Positions 34,535 through 42,527 of a stretch of DNA of 64,000 nucleotides are shown here, one piece after another. A program made the translations under genes and the position numbers. The notes under the pieces were generated by a model. That model was not told the DNA's origin. It did not search any database and saw nothing but the letters and a program-made list of their open reading frames with translations. The first letter of the stretch is position 1; every line of letters starts with the position of its first letter. Origin of the DNA: Thalassolituus sp034111725 (lineage in GTDB: Bacteria; Pseudomonadota; Gammaproteobacteria; Pseudomonadales; Oceanobacteraceae); contig NZ_JAWUWR010000012.1 of NCBI RefSeq assembly GCF_034111725.1, positions 1 through 64,000 on the forward strand, written 5' to 3'.

Positions 34535-35323
34535 ATGAATATCGAAAATCTATGTGAATTCGGAGGTATCGTTCACGCAGCGGACAATACCAATTTGCTC
34601 GAATTGCCTAGCAGCTACATCGAGAACTTATTTAGGGATTATCATTTACTACTATTTCGTGGGTTTGATTCTTTATCTAAGGAGGAAATGGTGGCTTTTT
34701 CGGAGCGATTCGGGCCGCTATTGAAATGGGATTTTGGCTATGTTTTTGACTTACAAATCCAAGAAGATCCTAAGAATCACATCTTTCGTGAAGGTCGTTT
34801 GGAACTGCATTGGGACGGTAGTTATCTTGGGCCTGAAAAGACGCCGAAATACAGCTTTTTTCAGTGTGTCGAGGGTAATGATTTTGAGGGTGGTGAGACG
34901 ATTTTTTGTAATTCCATCAACGCATTTGACGACAGCGACGAAGAATTCAAGAGCAAGTTAAAGGCCGCCAAGATTACCTATCAAACCGAAAGAAAAGCTC
35001 ACTTTGGTGGAACCTTGTCTTGGCCACTTGTTTGTCCTATGACCAACGACGGTCGGCCGGTGATTCGTTATATGGAGGCCTTTAACGAAGATAATGAAGA
35101 TATCAATCCCATCGATGTGTCGGTTGATGGTATGGATCGCTCAAATTCGGATGCCTTCTTACGTGAGCTTAATGCTCATTTGTATAATCCGAAGTATCTC
35201 TATGAGCACCGTTGGACAAAGGGTGAGTTTTTGATGTTTAACAACAATGCGTTGTTGCACGGTAGAAACTCATTTCAGAGTGCTTCGGATCGGCGGCGCA
35301 TACAGCGCGTGCATATCCTTTAG
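34535..35323 (+). CDS. isnB: Fe(II)/2-oxoglutarate oxygenase, IsnB/PvcB family
   Basis: A 262-residue TauD-type oxygenase. The iron ligands are H92 and D94 (LHWDGSYLG) with the distal H242 (LLHGR), and the 2-oxoglutarate-binding Arg is in the RRRIQR cluster near 253-258. IsnB/PvcB enzymes act on the amino-acid isonitrile made by IsnA, giving a vinyl isonitrile with loss of CO2 or a desaturated acid. Its start lies one base after the isnA stop, so the two are translationally coupled, as in known isnA-isnB pairs. Taken alone it could pass for a generic TauD; the neighbour fixes the assignment. Confidence 0.9.
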   Translation: MNIENLCEFGGIVHAADNTNLLELPSSYIENLFRDYHLLLFRGFDSLSKEEMVAFSERFGPLLKWDFGYVFDLQIQEDPKNHIFREGRLELHWDGSYLGPEKTPKYSFFQCVEGNDFEGGETIFCNSINAFDDSDEEFKSKLKAAKITYQTERKAHFGGTLSWPLVCPMTNDGRPVIRYMEAFNEDNEDINPIDVSVDGMDRSNSDAFLRELNAHLYNPKYLYEHRWTKGEFLMFNNNALLHGRNSFQSASDRRRIQRVHIL

Positions 35324-35331
35324 AGGTGGCT

Positions 35332-36291
35332 ATGCATATAGATGTTAGCGATAGAAGAACTATCAATGATGAGTCTTCGAAAAATTCATCAACAAGTCAG
35401 TTCGTTAAAGATTTAATTTTCTTTATAAGTGCCATTTTAGTCGGTTTATTGGTCATTGTGTTTTCTTTCGATGCGCCAATGGAGCTGATTTTAGAGCGAT
35501 GGCCCGTGTTTTTTACCGCTATCGTCGCCGCAGCCGTTGCTAATGCAACGGCTGTTGGTGGCGGTTTTATATTCATGCCATTGTTTACCTTCGGTTATGG
35601 GTTCACTTCTCTAGAATCGTTAAAATTAGCATTGGCGACGCAAGCATTTGGAATGACGTCTGGAGCCTTGGCTTGGTCGGCAAAGCGAATCGTAATGAGT
35701 GTTCTAGGATTCTCGCTAGTCTTTGCCATTACCGGGATGCTTATCGGAAGTTTCTATATTACTCCTGATCAAAATTATATCGACATTGCCTTCGGTGCCG
35801 CATCTTTAGGTTTAGCGGTTATCTTGGTTATCGAAGTTTACTATTCCAGAAATAGTTCTGGGCATACGGACATCCGTAAGCCGACTCGTTTCGACCTTAT
35901 TGTATTTGCCGTTTTGTGTCTTATCGGTGGAATGGTAAACGCTTGGGTTTCTATCGGTATTGGTGAGGTTGTCGCGTTATGGATGCTATTGCGTTGGCGC
36001 TATCCGCTTGCGCTATGTATTTCAACCGGTGTGGCTGCATTGGCCGGCTGCTCGATTGCTGGATTGCTTATTCATTCTGAATTAGGCGGTATTCGTTGGG
36101 ATTTCCTCGCGTTCACAGCGCCTGGAGTTGTCATTGGCGGCCGTTTGGGGGCCAGAATGGGCGTAGCCATTTGTGGTGATAGTGGTGGCGTTGGAAAAGT
36201 ATTTAATATCAAATCTGGCGATAGACTGAAGCACTTTATTATCGCTGTTATATTCGTCGATGGCGTGGCTGTATTAGTTAATGCGTTATGA
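35332..36291 (+). CDS. TauE/SafE-family membrane permease
   Basis: A 319-residue inner-membrane protein with about eight hydrophobic segments after a hydrophilic 25-residue N-terminus. The first repeat has ATAVGGGFIFMPLFTFGYG and the second ISIGIGEVVALWMLL-like and TGVAALAG-like segments. Both are typical of TauE/SafE permeases, which export sulfite, sulfoacetate or other small organic anions. The ATG at 35332 is preceded by AGAGGTGG. It follows isnB by eight bases and is followed by an overlapping HAD gene, so it belongs to the operon. Export of a pathway product or by-product is a reasonable inference; the substrate is unknown. Confidence 0.85.
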   Translation: MHIDVSDRRTINDESSKNSSTSQFVKDLIFFISAILVGLLVIVFSFDAPMELILERWPVFFTAIVAAAVANATAVGGGFIFMPLFTFGYGFTSLESLKLALATQAFGMTSGALAWSAKRIVMSVLGFSLVFAITGMLIGSFYITPDQNYIDIAFGAASLGLAVILVIEVYYSRNSSGHTDIRKPTRFDLIVFAVLCLIGGMVNAWVSIGIGEVVALWMLLRWRYPLALCISTGVAALAGCSIAGLLIHSELGGIRWDFLAFTAPGVVIGGRLGARMGVAICGDSGGVGKVFNIKSGDRLKHFIIAVIFVDGVAVLVNAL

Positions 36292-36298
36292 GGCTTTA

Positions 36299-36961
36299 AT
36301 GGAAAACAAAAAATTATTTGTATTCGATCTTGATGGCACAATCGTAGATACTGTGGAAGATATCGCTGCATCAATGAATGCTGTTCTTAATTACTATAAA
36401 TTGCCAATTAAACCATTAGAGCATTACCGCAAGCTCGTTGGTAATGGAACATTGAATATGGTTAATAAGACGTTAGGAGATGATTTTAATGCCGTTGAGG
36501 AAGCTCATTTCTTGTTTGAGTTGAACTACCGAGAAGATTGCTTGGTTCGTTCTAAGCCATTTCCTGATATCGACGTTGCGATGGCGGCTATTGTTAGCTC
36601 AGGTCATTATCTGGCGGTCTTAACCAATAAAATTCAGCCGTTAGCTCAGAAGATTGTTGCTGCAATGTTCCCTAACGTTTCTTTCGATGCCATTGTCGGG
36701 CTAAGTCCTGAAAATAAAGCGAAACCAGATCCTGAGACCTTACTCAGACTGATAAATCAGTTTAAACCAGTTGAGTGTTTCATGATCGGAGATACCATCG
36801 TTGATCTGCAAACAGCCCGTAATGCTGGAATTAACTCAATTGCAGTATTGTGGGGGTATTCTAGCGCCAAGGAATTGCAAACGATGAATCCAGAACGGTT
36901 ATTTAGTGACGTTGATTCGATGTTGTTAAGTTTTGGTCTTGAAGTTGTTGTTCCTGCTTAA
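36299..36961 (+). CDS. HAD-family phosphatase, phosphoglycolate-phosphatase-like
   Basis: A 220-residue haloacid-dehalogenase-superfamily phosphatase. Motif I is FDLDGTIVDT near the N-terminus (two catalytic Asp), motif II is the Thr in VLTNK, motif III a Lys in ENKAKPDP, and motif IV GDTIVDLQTA. The cap domain is helical as in Gph. The ATG at 36299, with GAGG upstream, is chosen over an earlier in-frame ATG that would overlap the permease gene. Its place in the operon suggests it clears a phosphorylated by-product or intermediate; it could act on what remains of the ribulose-5-phosphate consumed by IsnA, which is speculation. Confidence 0.88.
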   Translation: MENKKLFVFDLDGTIVDTVEDIAASMNAVLNYYKLPIKPLEHYRKLVGNGTLNMVNKTLGDDFNAVEEAHFLFELNYREDCLVRSKPFPDIDVAMAAIVSSGHYLAVLTNKIQPLAQKIVAAMFPNVSFDAIVGLSPENKAKPDPETLLRLINQFKPVECFMIGDTIVDLQTARNAGINSIAVLWGYSSAKELQTMNPERLFSDVDSMLLSFGLEVVVPA

Positions 36962-36986
36962 ATTTATATAAAAAATGGAGGATTTT

Positions 36987-37841
36987 ATGAAGTATCTAAA
37001 GTGGTTAGTTGTTAGCGGAATCTCGATGTTAACTCAGTTAGCCTATGCGCAAGAAGATGCACTTATTGATCAAAATGATAAAGTTAATAAAGCATATATT
37101 ATTTTGCAGGCGGAAATCGTTGATGTAGACATGTTCTTTAATCAGTATGCAGTGCCAGCCGAAGTTGAAGTTGATTTTTACGGTGGAAAGCCACTGGTTG
37201 CAACTTTCGATAAAGAAGTTTTTGAGGGGGAATGGGATAACAATTGGACAATTATTCTAACTTTCCCATCATTAGATGCGGCTAAAGAATGGTACTACAG
37301 CGACAACTATCAGGCAGTACTACCTTATCGCCATGCAGCTACAGCATTCGGTAATATGGTTTTCTTTGAGGGTACTGATCAAAGTAAAATTAATTGGAAC
37401 ATTCGCCAGTACAAAAATGCTGAAGTTGATTTGGTTGAACCATTAACTTTGGATACAGAACCGGATTATTTAATCGCGATTGATGCAGGTTGGACAAGCA
37501 AGAGAGGGCGCTTTCAATTAGAAGCAGCCTTTGATTCGGTAGATGTGACGGGTCATACCATGGCGCTCTCATATCGCATTATTACTGATGAAAGCTTTGC
37601 AGCTCAAAGTTGTCATTATCCCTTAGTTGTATCTGTAGGCGACACTTCAGGAGATTTAAAGAGATTGGGTGTGTATTCTGATGCGGAACGAGACTGGACC
37701 AATTTAGAGTTTACTTTGAAAGGAAAACATATTTCACCATTACTCGAGTCTACTAGTCGCGTGATATTCGATTTATCTTCACCAAGAGGTGGCGATTGTG
37801 GTGATACACGCTTAGAAGTCAAAAATCTAGTTATACGTTAA
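36987..37841 (+). CDS. Secreted DUF1330-domain protein with an extra C-terminal domain
   Basis: A 284-residue exported protein. A signal peptide (1-21, ending AYA) is followed by a DUF1330-like ferredoxin-fold domain (about 35-130): KAYIILQAEIVDVDMFFNQY, FEGEWDNNWTIILTFPS, and AKEWYYSDNYQAVLPYR. A second domain of about 140 residues has Cys in AAQSCHYP and GGDCGDTR, probably a disulfide, and looks beta-rich; I do not recognise it. DUF1330 domains are normally cytosolic, so export is unusual. The start at 36987 is used because GGAGG stands seven bases upstream. It is the last gene of the rightward run; a periplasmic binding or carrier role is conceivable. Confidence 0.75.
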   Translation: MKYLKWLVVSGISMLTQLAYAQEDALIDQNDKVNKAYIILQAEIVDVDMFFNQYAVPAEVEVDFYGGKPLVATFDKEVFEGEWDNNWTIILTFPSLDAAKEWYYSDNYQAVLPYRHAATAFGNMVFFEGTDQSKINWNIRQYKNAEVDLVEPLTLDTEPDYLIAIDAGWTSKRGRFQLEAAFDSVDVTGHTMALSYRIITDESFAAQSCHYPLVVSVGDTSGDLKRLGVYSDAERDWTNLEFTLKGKHISPLLESTSRVIFDLSSPRGGDCGDTRLEVKNLVIR

Positions 37842-38047
37842 CTCTTCTTTCTATCGTTAAATTTATAAGGCTGCCTTCGTTGTTGCAAGAATATTCTCTG
37901 TATTTCTTTTAGCTTGGCAGCTTATACATCATAACTTTTTTATCAGTATCACCAAATTATGGAGTTTGCATTCTGATCTCTATTGGTGACAGTTCTTCTG
38001 CATCACTCGGATGTGTGTTCGCTAATATTAGGTCGGAATTTTAATTG

Positions 38048-38641
38048 CTAATTTTTAGAGACGCTGTAAATAATTTGTACCGCAGTGCTGGTGAGGTCAG
38101 TTAATCTGGCTTTATTGTCATCTAGCAATCGATTAAGTATTAATTGGTTTATACCCGAAACAATTATAACGCCTATATCATGTGATATTTCGTTTAAATT
38201 ATCGCCATTTAATATATGTATTTTTACTTGATTGCATAAAAAATCAGCAAATACATCAGCAACTTTGCGGCGTAATTCCTGTCCTTCTAAGCCCAGTGCT
38301 CCTAATTCGATATACAAAGCTCGCATTAGTACCGTTTTGTTTTGAATTTCTTCTAAATAAGCATGGCTAATTTTCTCTACTTTCTCTTGCCACGAATCAG
38401 TGCTTAAAAATGAAGTAAGAATTGCCTTCATTATCTGCGTACTTGTTTCTTCGCTTAATGCCAACAGGCACTCGTCCTTGTTGGTAAAATGTTCATAAAA
38501 AGTCCGGCGAGATATATGCGCTGCGGCTGTAATATCGGTTAGGGTGATATCACGAAACGACTTGGCGTCTAGACACGTTTCTAACGATTCTAGAATGCGA
38601 GTGCGATGTGAAGTGCTTTGGGGGAGTGCAATATTTTCCAT
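38048..38641 (-). CDS. TetR-family repressor
   Basis: A 197-residue regulator. The N-terminal helix-turn-helix is typical (TRILESLETCLDAKSFRDITLTDI, ISRRTFYEHFTNKDECLLAL), followed by an all-helical ligand domain. It converges with the secreted DUF1330 gene and is divergent from the DUF2236 gene. The shared 136-base intergenic region holds two strong dyads that are its likely operators. One dyad core also occurs upstream of the halogenase operon. The ATG lacks a good ribosome site, which fits a lowly expressed repressor. Confidence 0.88.
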   Translation of the reverse strand: MENIALPQSTSHRTRILESLETCLDAKSFRDITLTDITAAAHISRRTFYEHFTNKDECLLALSEETSTQIMKAILTSFLSTDSWQEKVEKISHAYLEEIQNKTVLMRALYIELGALGLEGQELRRKVADVFADFLCNQVKIHILNGDNLNEISHDIGVIIVSGINQLILNRLLDDNKARLTDLTSTAVQIIYSVSKN

Positions 38642-38710
38642 ACATTAAAGTGTATTCGAGGCCTCTGTTGTGGTCTATCTAAGCATTCACTTATTCTTCA
38701 CCTTAGATTT

Positions 38711-38726
38711 GGTACTTGAAAGTACC
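38711..38726. promoter_or_regulatory. TetR operator 1
   Basis: GGTACTTGAAAGTACC: two 7-base arms around GA. It overlaps the -35 element TTGAAA (38716-38721) of the rightward promoter. Confidence 0.7.
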
Positions 38727-38744
38727 ATAACCTGTCATTAGATT
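38716..38744 (+). promoter_or_regulatory. Promoter of the DUF2236 gene
   Basis: TTGAAA, 17-base spacer, TAGATT (38739-38744). Both operator dyads touch it, so TetR binding should block RNA polymerase. Confidence 0.55.
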
Positions 38745-38762
38745 GGTACTGTCAGGTACCAA
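38743..38762. promoter_or_regulatory. TetR operator 2
   Basis: TTGGTAC, six-base centre TGTCAG, GTACCAA: 7-base perfect arms immediately downstream of the -10 element and just before the ribosome site. Confidence 0.7.
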
Positions 38763-38777
38763 TAAGGTCGTATTCTT

Positions 38778-39992
38778 ATGAAAAGCGAAACAATACCGAG
38801 CCGCCATGGTGCAGACAAAGAGGCTGCATACACAGTTTTACAGCCGATGACGCTGTTTTTAGGAAATATCGAGGTAGTTCAACCGAGTGATGTGGATTGG
38901 TTTACTTTAGGGCGCAAGTTGAATGATGGCGATCCGCTGGCAGATGCCCTGGTTGCTTGGATGCTGGCTGAAGATGCAGCTAATAGACGCAAGCTGTTCT
39001 ACCAAGTCGTTGATGGTGTCATTCCTGTCGATTCACAACTGCCGGAGCCATTGTTGGCTTTCATGCAGGCCGTTACAACAGCGCCAAAGTGGCTTGATCA
39101 TAAGCAGCTGGCCATTGCGACGGACGTCATTGCACGCACGGGCAAAATTGGTATGCGGGTTCTGCGTGATTTCGGCTTAATGGCGGGTTATCAGGCTGGT
39201 GCGATTAATCATACTTTGGTGACAACAGGCACTCTGGAAAAGGGTGCTCCGCGGCGTATAGCAGAAACAACGAAATGGTGGATAGATTGCACAGGTTCGG
39301 TTGCGTTGAACATTGGTGGTGCCGGCTTTCGCTCTACATTAAAAGTGCGTGCTATCCACGCCATGGTTCGACGTCATGTTGCAGCCAAGCCCGAATGGGA
39401 CGCCAGTTATTACGGCTTACCGATTAATCAGGTTGATATGCAGGCGACCTACTTAGGTTTCTCAGCTGTGTTCTTAATTGGCTGTCGTTTGCTTGGCTGT
39501 ATATTTACGAAGGAAGAGGCCGAGTCGGTTATGCACCTTTGGCGTTATATTGGCTGGCTAATGGGAGTCGATGAAGCGCTATTGAGTCACTCTGAGGAGA
39601 GTGGTCGAGTTGCGCTCTATCGGAATATTTTAAGTCAACCAACTGCTGATGAGAGTAGTCGTGTTCTTGGGCGGGCATTAATGGATGAGCCTCTTGAGCG
39701 CCACTACCGTGTATTTCCTTGGTTACGGCGTCGTATCGAAAAGCAAATTCATCTCAGCGTGACACGTTTAGCAGTAGGACAGCGAGGCATGAAAGCCCTG
39801 GGCTTGCCACCTTACATCTTGCCTTGGTATCCCTTGTTATATGCTCCATTGAATATGACTTATTGTTTATTGGCGCTTGCTATCCCTGCACTTAAGAATG
39901 TGAAAGGCAAAATAGGACGTTACCGTCAGCTGCAACAAATCAAAGTCGGGTTTGGTGCTCAGCCAGCTGAGCTGAAACGGATGGAGGTATGA
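38778..39992 (+). CDS. DUF2236 (MpaB/Lcp-like) oxygenase family protein
   Basis: A 404-residue member of the DUF2236 group, which includes the fungal oxygenase MpaB and the rubber-cleaving haem protein Lcp. Typical segments are KWWIDCTGSVALNIGGAGFRST in parts, VRAIHAMVRRHV (its His matches the haem-ligand region of Lcp) and the helix WRYIGWLMGVDEALL. The end has a hydrophobic segment (LLYAPLNMTYCLLALAIPAL). Haem binding and oxidative cleavage are therefore likely but unproved. It is controlled by the divergent TetR gene through operators placed on its promoter. Confidence 0.8.
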   Translation: MKSETIPSRHGADKEAAYTVLQPMTLFLGNIEVVQPSDVDWFTLGRKLNDGDPLADALVAWMLAEDAANRRKLFYQVVDGVIPVDSQLPEPLLAFMQAVTTAPKWLDHKQLAIATDVIARTGKIGMRVLRDFGLMAGYQAGAINHTLVTTGTLEKGAPRRIAETTKWWIDCTGSVALNIGGAGFRSTLKVRAIHAMVRRHVAAKPEWDASYYGLPINQVDMQATYLGFSAVFLIGCRLLGCIFTKEEAESVMHLWRYIGWLMGVDEALLSHSEESGRVALYRNILSQPTADESSRVLGRALMDEPLERHYRVFPWLRRRIEKQIHLSVTRLAVGQRGMKALGLPPYILPWYPLLYAPLNMTYCLLALAIPALKNVKGKIGRYRQLQQIKVGFGAQPAELKRMEV

Positions 39993-40007
39993 GCTGCTTG
40001 GCCGTTG

Positions 40008-40967
40008 TTATGCTTTAGACGGCTGTGAATTGCGCAAAAACATCCGTTCGAATTGTTTAATGTTTTGCTGAATATATTCAATAAATGCGCGCATGGCTGG
40101 GGTTGGGTGTTTGGCAGCGGGATACACCACACACCAGCTGCGACGCAGGGGGAAGCCCTGCACATTAGGGATAACGAGCGTACCCAGTTCTAGTTCTGGC
40201 AAGATGCTAAGTTTAGGGAGAACAGCCACGCCAAGACCCGCAAGTACGGCATGTTTTACCGCATCATTTGATCCCAACTCCATGCCTTTAGGCATTTTGA
40301 AGCGCTTATCTTGGCAATGTAGCTCCAGAGCTAAGCGACTTCCCGATCCTGATTCGCGTAGCAATAGTTGGCTATCTAAAAACTCTTGTGGTGTTACCAC
40401 GTCTTGTTTCAGCAGAGGATGTCCTGTTGGTACAACCGGAACCAGTTCATTATCGAGAAAGGGGAGTGACGTTAAGGGTTTTTCGTCGGGTACCATCCCC
40501 ATAATAACTAAGTCATCGCTGTTTTCGCTGAGTCGTTTGACCGCAGTGGCGCGGTTAACAACTTTTACGCTGACATTGATATCTGGATGAAGGTTAAGGA
40601 AAGCTCTCAGTAAGTAGGGCACGACGTATTGAGCAGTATTAACCGCAACCAGCTTTAACTCTCCCGCCACTTTTCCTTGTATTGCCGCCAGATCAGTTTG
40701 TAAGGCTTTTAATTTGCTAAAAATACTCACCACGGCTAGGTATAGGCGTTCTGCAGCCGCTGTGGTGTATAGCTTACGCCCAACGTACTCAAATAGCGGC
40801 GTGCGCAGTGCCTGCTCAACCTGTCTGATTTGGCTACTTACCGCGGGCTGGGTCAATCCTAATAGTTCGCCTGCTTGGCTGTAACTCGACAAATCATAAA
40901 CGGCCTTAAATACCTGCAGCTGGCGAAAGGTGAGTCGGCTGGCTATTTTCTGTACGGATAATGGCAT
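40008..40967 (-). CDS. pycR: LysR-type regulator, PycR-like
   Basis: A 319-residue LysR protein. The N-terminal winged helix reads LTFRQLQVFKAVYDLSSYSQAGELL and LTQPAVSSQIRQVEQAL; the effector domain has the periplasmic-binding-like fold. It is divergent from pycA, matching Pseudomonas, where the LysR gene pycR adjoins pycA-oadA, so control of pyruvate carboxylase is likely. A dyad fitting LysR binding lies in the shared 127-base region. It ends 15 bases from the converging DUF2236 gene. Confidence 0.85.
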   Translation of the reverse strand: MPLSVQKIASRLTFRQLQVFKAVYDLSSYSQAGELLGLTQPAVSSQIRQVEQALRTPLFEYVGRKLYTTAAAERLYLAVVSIFSKLKALQTDLAAIQGKVAGELKLVAVNTAQYVVPYLLRAFLNLHPDINVSVKVVNRATAVKRLSENSDDLVIMGMVPDEKPLTSLPFLDNELVPVVPTGHPLLKQDVVTPQEFLDSQLLLRESGSGSRLALELHCQDKRFKMPKGMELGSNDAVKHAVLAGLGVAVLPKLSILPELELGTLVIPNVQGFPLRRSWCVVYPAAKHPTPAMRAFIEYIQQNIKQFERMFLRNSQPSKA

Positions 40968-40987
40968 TTTGATCGACTCTAAAGCTT

Positions 40988-41011
40988 ATCTATAAGTCAT
41001 AGGTTATAGAT
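40988..41011. promoter_or_regulatory. LysR-type operator between pycR and pycA
   Basis: ATCTATAA, eight bases, TTATAGAT: a perfect dyad containing the T-N11-A core expected for LysR proteins, centred about 95 bases upstream of pycA. Confidence 0.65.
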
Positions 41012-41094
41012 AGACTAAGAAATATCAATTATTACTTTGGTTTCGACTGGTCTACTGTTATGTCAGTTTTCAGTCCGCAGAAAAGGGCCGCCCC

Positions 41095-42510
41095 ATGTTG
41101 AAAAAAGTACTAATCGCTAACCGTGGTGAGATTGCCGTACGTATTGTGCGTGCCTGTGCCGAAGCCGGTGTGCGCTCGGTGGCCATTTATACCGAACCTG
41201 ATCGTTATGGTTTGCATGTGAAGCGTGCGGATGAGTCCTATTCGTTGGGTGAAGACCCTATTGCCGGCTACTTAGATCCAGCGCGTATAGTCAATCTAGC
41301 GGTAGAAACCGGCTGTGATGCCATTCATCCGGGTTATGGCTTCTTGTCTGAAAATCAAAATTTTGCCCGGTTATGCGAAGAAAAGGGCGTCATCTTTATT
41401 GGGCCTGCATCGGATGTGATTCATAAAATGGGCGATAAGACCCAAGCACGCGACAGTATGCGTGCGGCGGGTGTGCCTATCACTCCAGGTTCTGACGGCA
41501 ACTTAGCCGATCTCGATGAAGCGTTAACGTTAGCGGGTGAAATTGGTTACCCAGTGATGTTGAAAGCAACATCCGGTGGTGGTGGTCGTGGCATTCGTCG
41601 TTGTGATACGCCGGAAGAATTAAAATCCCAGTACCCGCGAGTAATTTCTGAAGCAACAAAAGCCTTCGGCTCGGCCGATGTCTTCATGGAAAAGTGCATC
41701 GTTAATCCGCGTCATATTGAGGTGCAAATTCTCGGTGATAGTCACGGTAGCGTCGTGCATTTATTCGAACGCGATTGTTCTATCCAACGCCGTAACCAAA
41801 AACTGATCGAAATCGCCCCTAGCCCGCAACTGACTCCAGAGCAACGACAATACATAGGCGGCTTAGCGGTAAAAGCCGCGGAGGCGGTTGGTTATGAGAA
41901 TGCGGGTACGGTTGAGTTTCTATTAACCGGTAACGAAGTGTACTTCATGGAAATGAATACTCGTGTACAGGTTGAGCACACCATTACTGAAGCCATTACC
42001 GGTGTTGATATTGTGCGTGAACAGTTGCGCATTGCTGCAGGGTTACCGCTCAGTTATCGCCAAGAAGATATTCAATATCGCGGCTACGCTCTGCAGTTTC
42101 GTATTAATGCGGAAGATCCGAAGAACGACTTTTTACCAAGCTTTGGTCGTATCAGTCATTATTACGCACCGGGTGGGCCGGGCGTACGGGTTGATACGGC
42201 CATTTATACCGGATACGAAATACCGCCGTATTTCGATTCCATGTGTTTAAAACTGGTGGTGTGGGCACTTACTTGGGATGAGGTAATTGCTCGTGGTCAG
42301 CGTGCCCTCGATGACATGCGCTTGCACGGCATTAAAACTACCGCAAATTATTATCAGCAAATTTTACAGCACCCTGATTTCAAAAAGGGCGAGTTTGATA
42401 CCAGCTTCGTACCAAGCCACCCCGAATTAATGAATTACTCAGATAAACGTCATCCAAGCGAAGTTGCTTTGGCCATTGCCACTGCCATTGCAGCCCATGC
42501 GGGTTGGTAA
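41095..42510 (+). CDS. pycA: Pyruvate carboxylase subunit A (biotin carboxylase)
   Basis: Carboxylates the biotin arm of its partner using ATP and bicarbonate. The 471 residues show the biotin-carboxylase domain order: N-terminal ANRGEIAVRIVRA, ATP-grasp with KATSGGGGRGIRR, EKCIVNPRHIEVQILGD, then EMNTRVQVEHTITE with the catalytic residues. It resembles AccC, but it is followed by a biotin-bearing carboxyltransferase gene rather than accB, which points to two-subunit pyruvate carboxylase as in Pseudomonas. AAAAGGG stands upstream of the ATG. Confidence 0.92.
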   Translation: MLKKVLIANRGEIAVRIVRACAEAGVRSVAIYTEPDRYGLHVKRADESYSLGEDPIAGYLDPARIVNLAVETGCDAIHPGYGFLSENQNFARLCEEKGVIFIGPASDVIHKMGDKTQARDSMRAAGVPITPGSDGNLADLDEALTLAGEIGYPVMLKATSGGGGRGIRRCDTPEELKSQYPRVISEATKAFGSADVFMEKCIVNPRHIEVQILGDSHGSVVHLFERDCSIQRRNQKLIEIAPSPQLTPEQRQYIGGLAVKAAEAVGYENAGTVEFLLTGNEVYFMEMNTRVQVEHTITEAITGVDIVREQLRIAAGLPLSYRQEDIQYRGYALQFRINAEDPKNDFLPSFGRISHYYAPGGPGVRVDTAIYTGYEIPPYFDSMCLKLVVWALTWDEVIARGQRALDDMRLHGIKTTANYYQQILQHPDFKKGEFDTSFVPSHPELMNYSDKRHPSEVALAIATAIAAHAGW

Positions 42511-42527
42511 GTCACAGGAGAAAACAC

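Noticed and set aside
40093..40590. 165-codon frame antisense to pycR
   Set aside because: Low-complexity Ser/Thr-rich product opposite a well-supported LysR gene.
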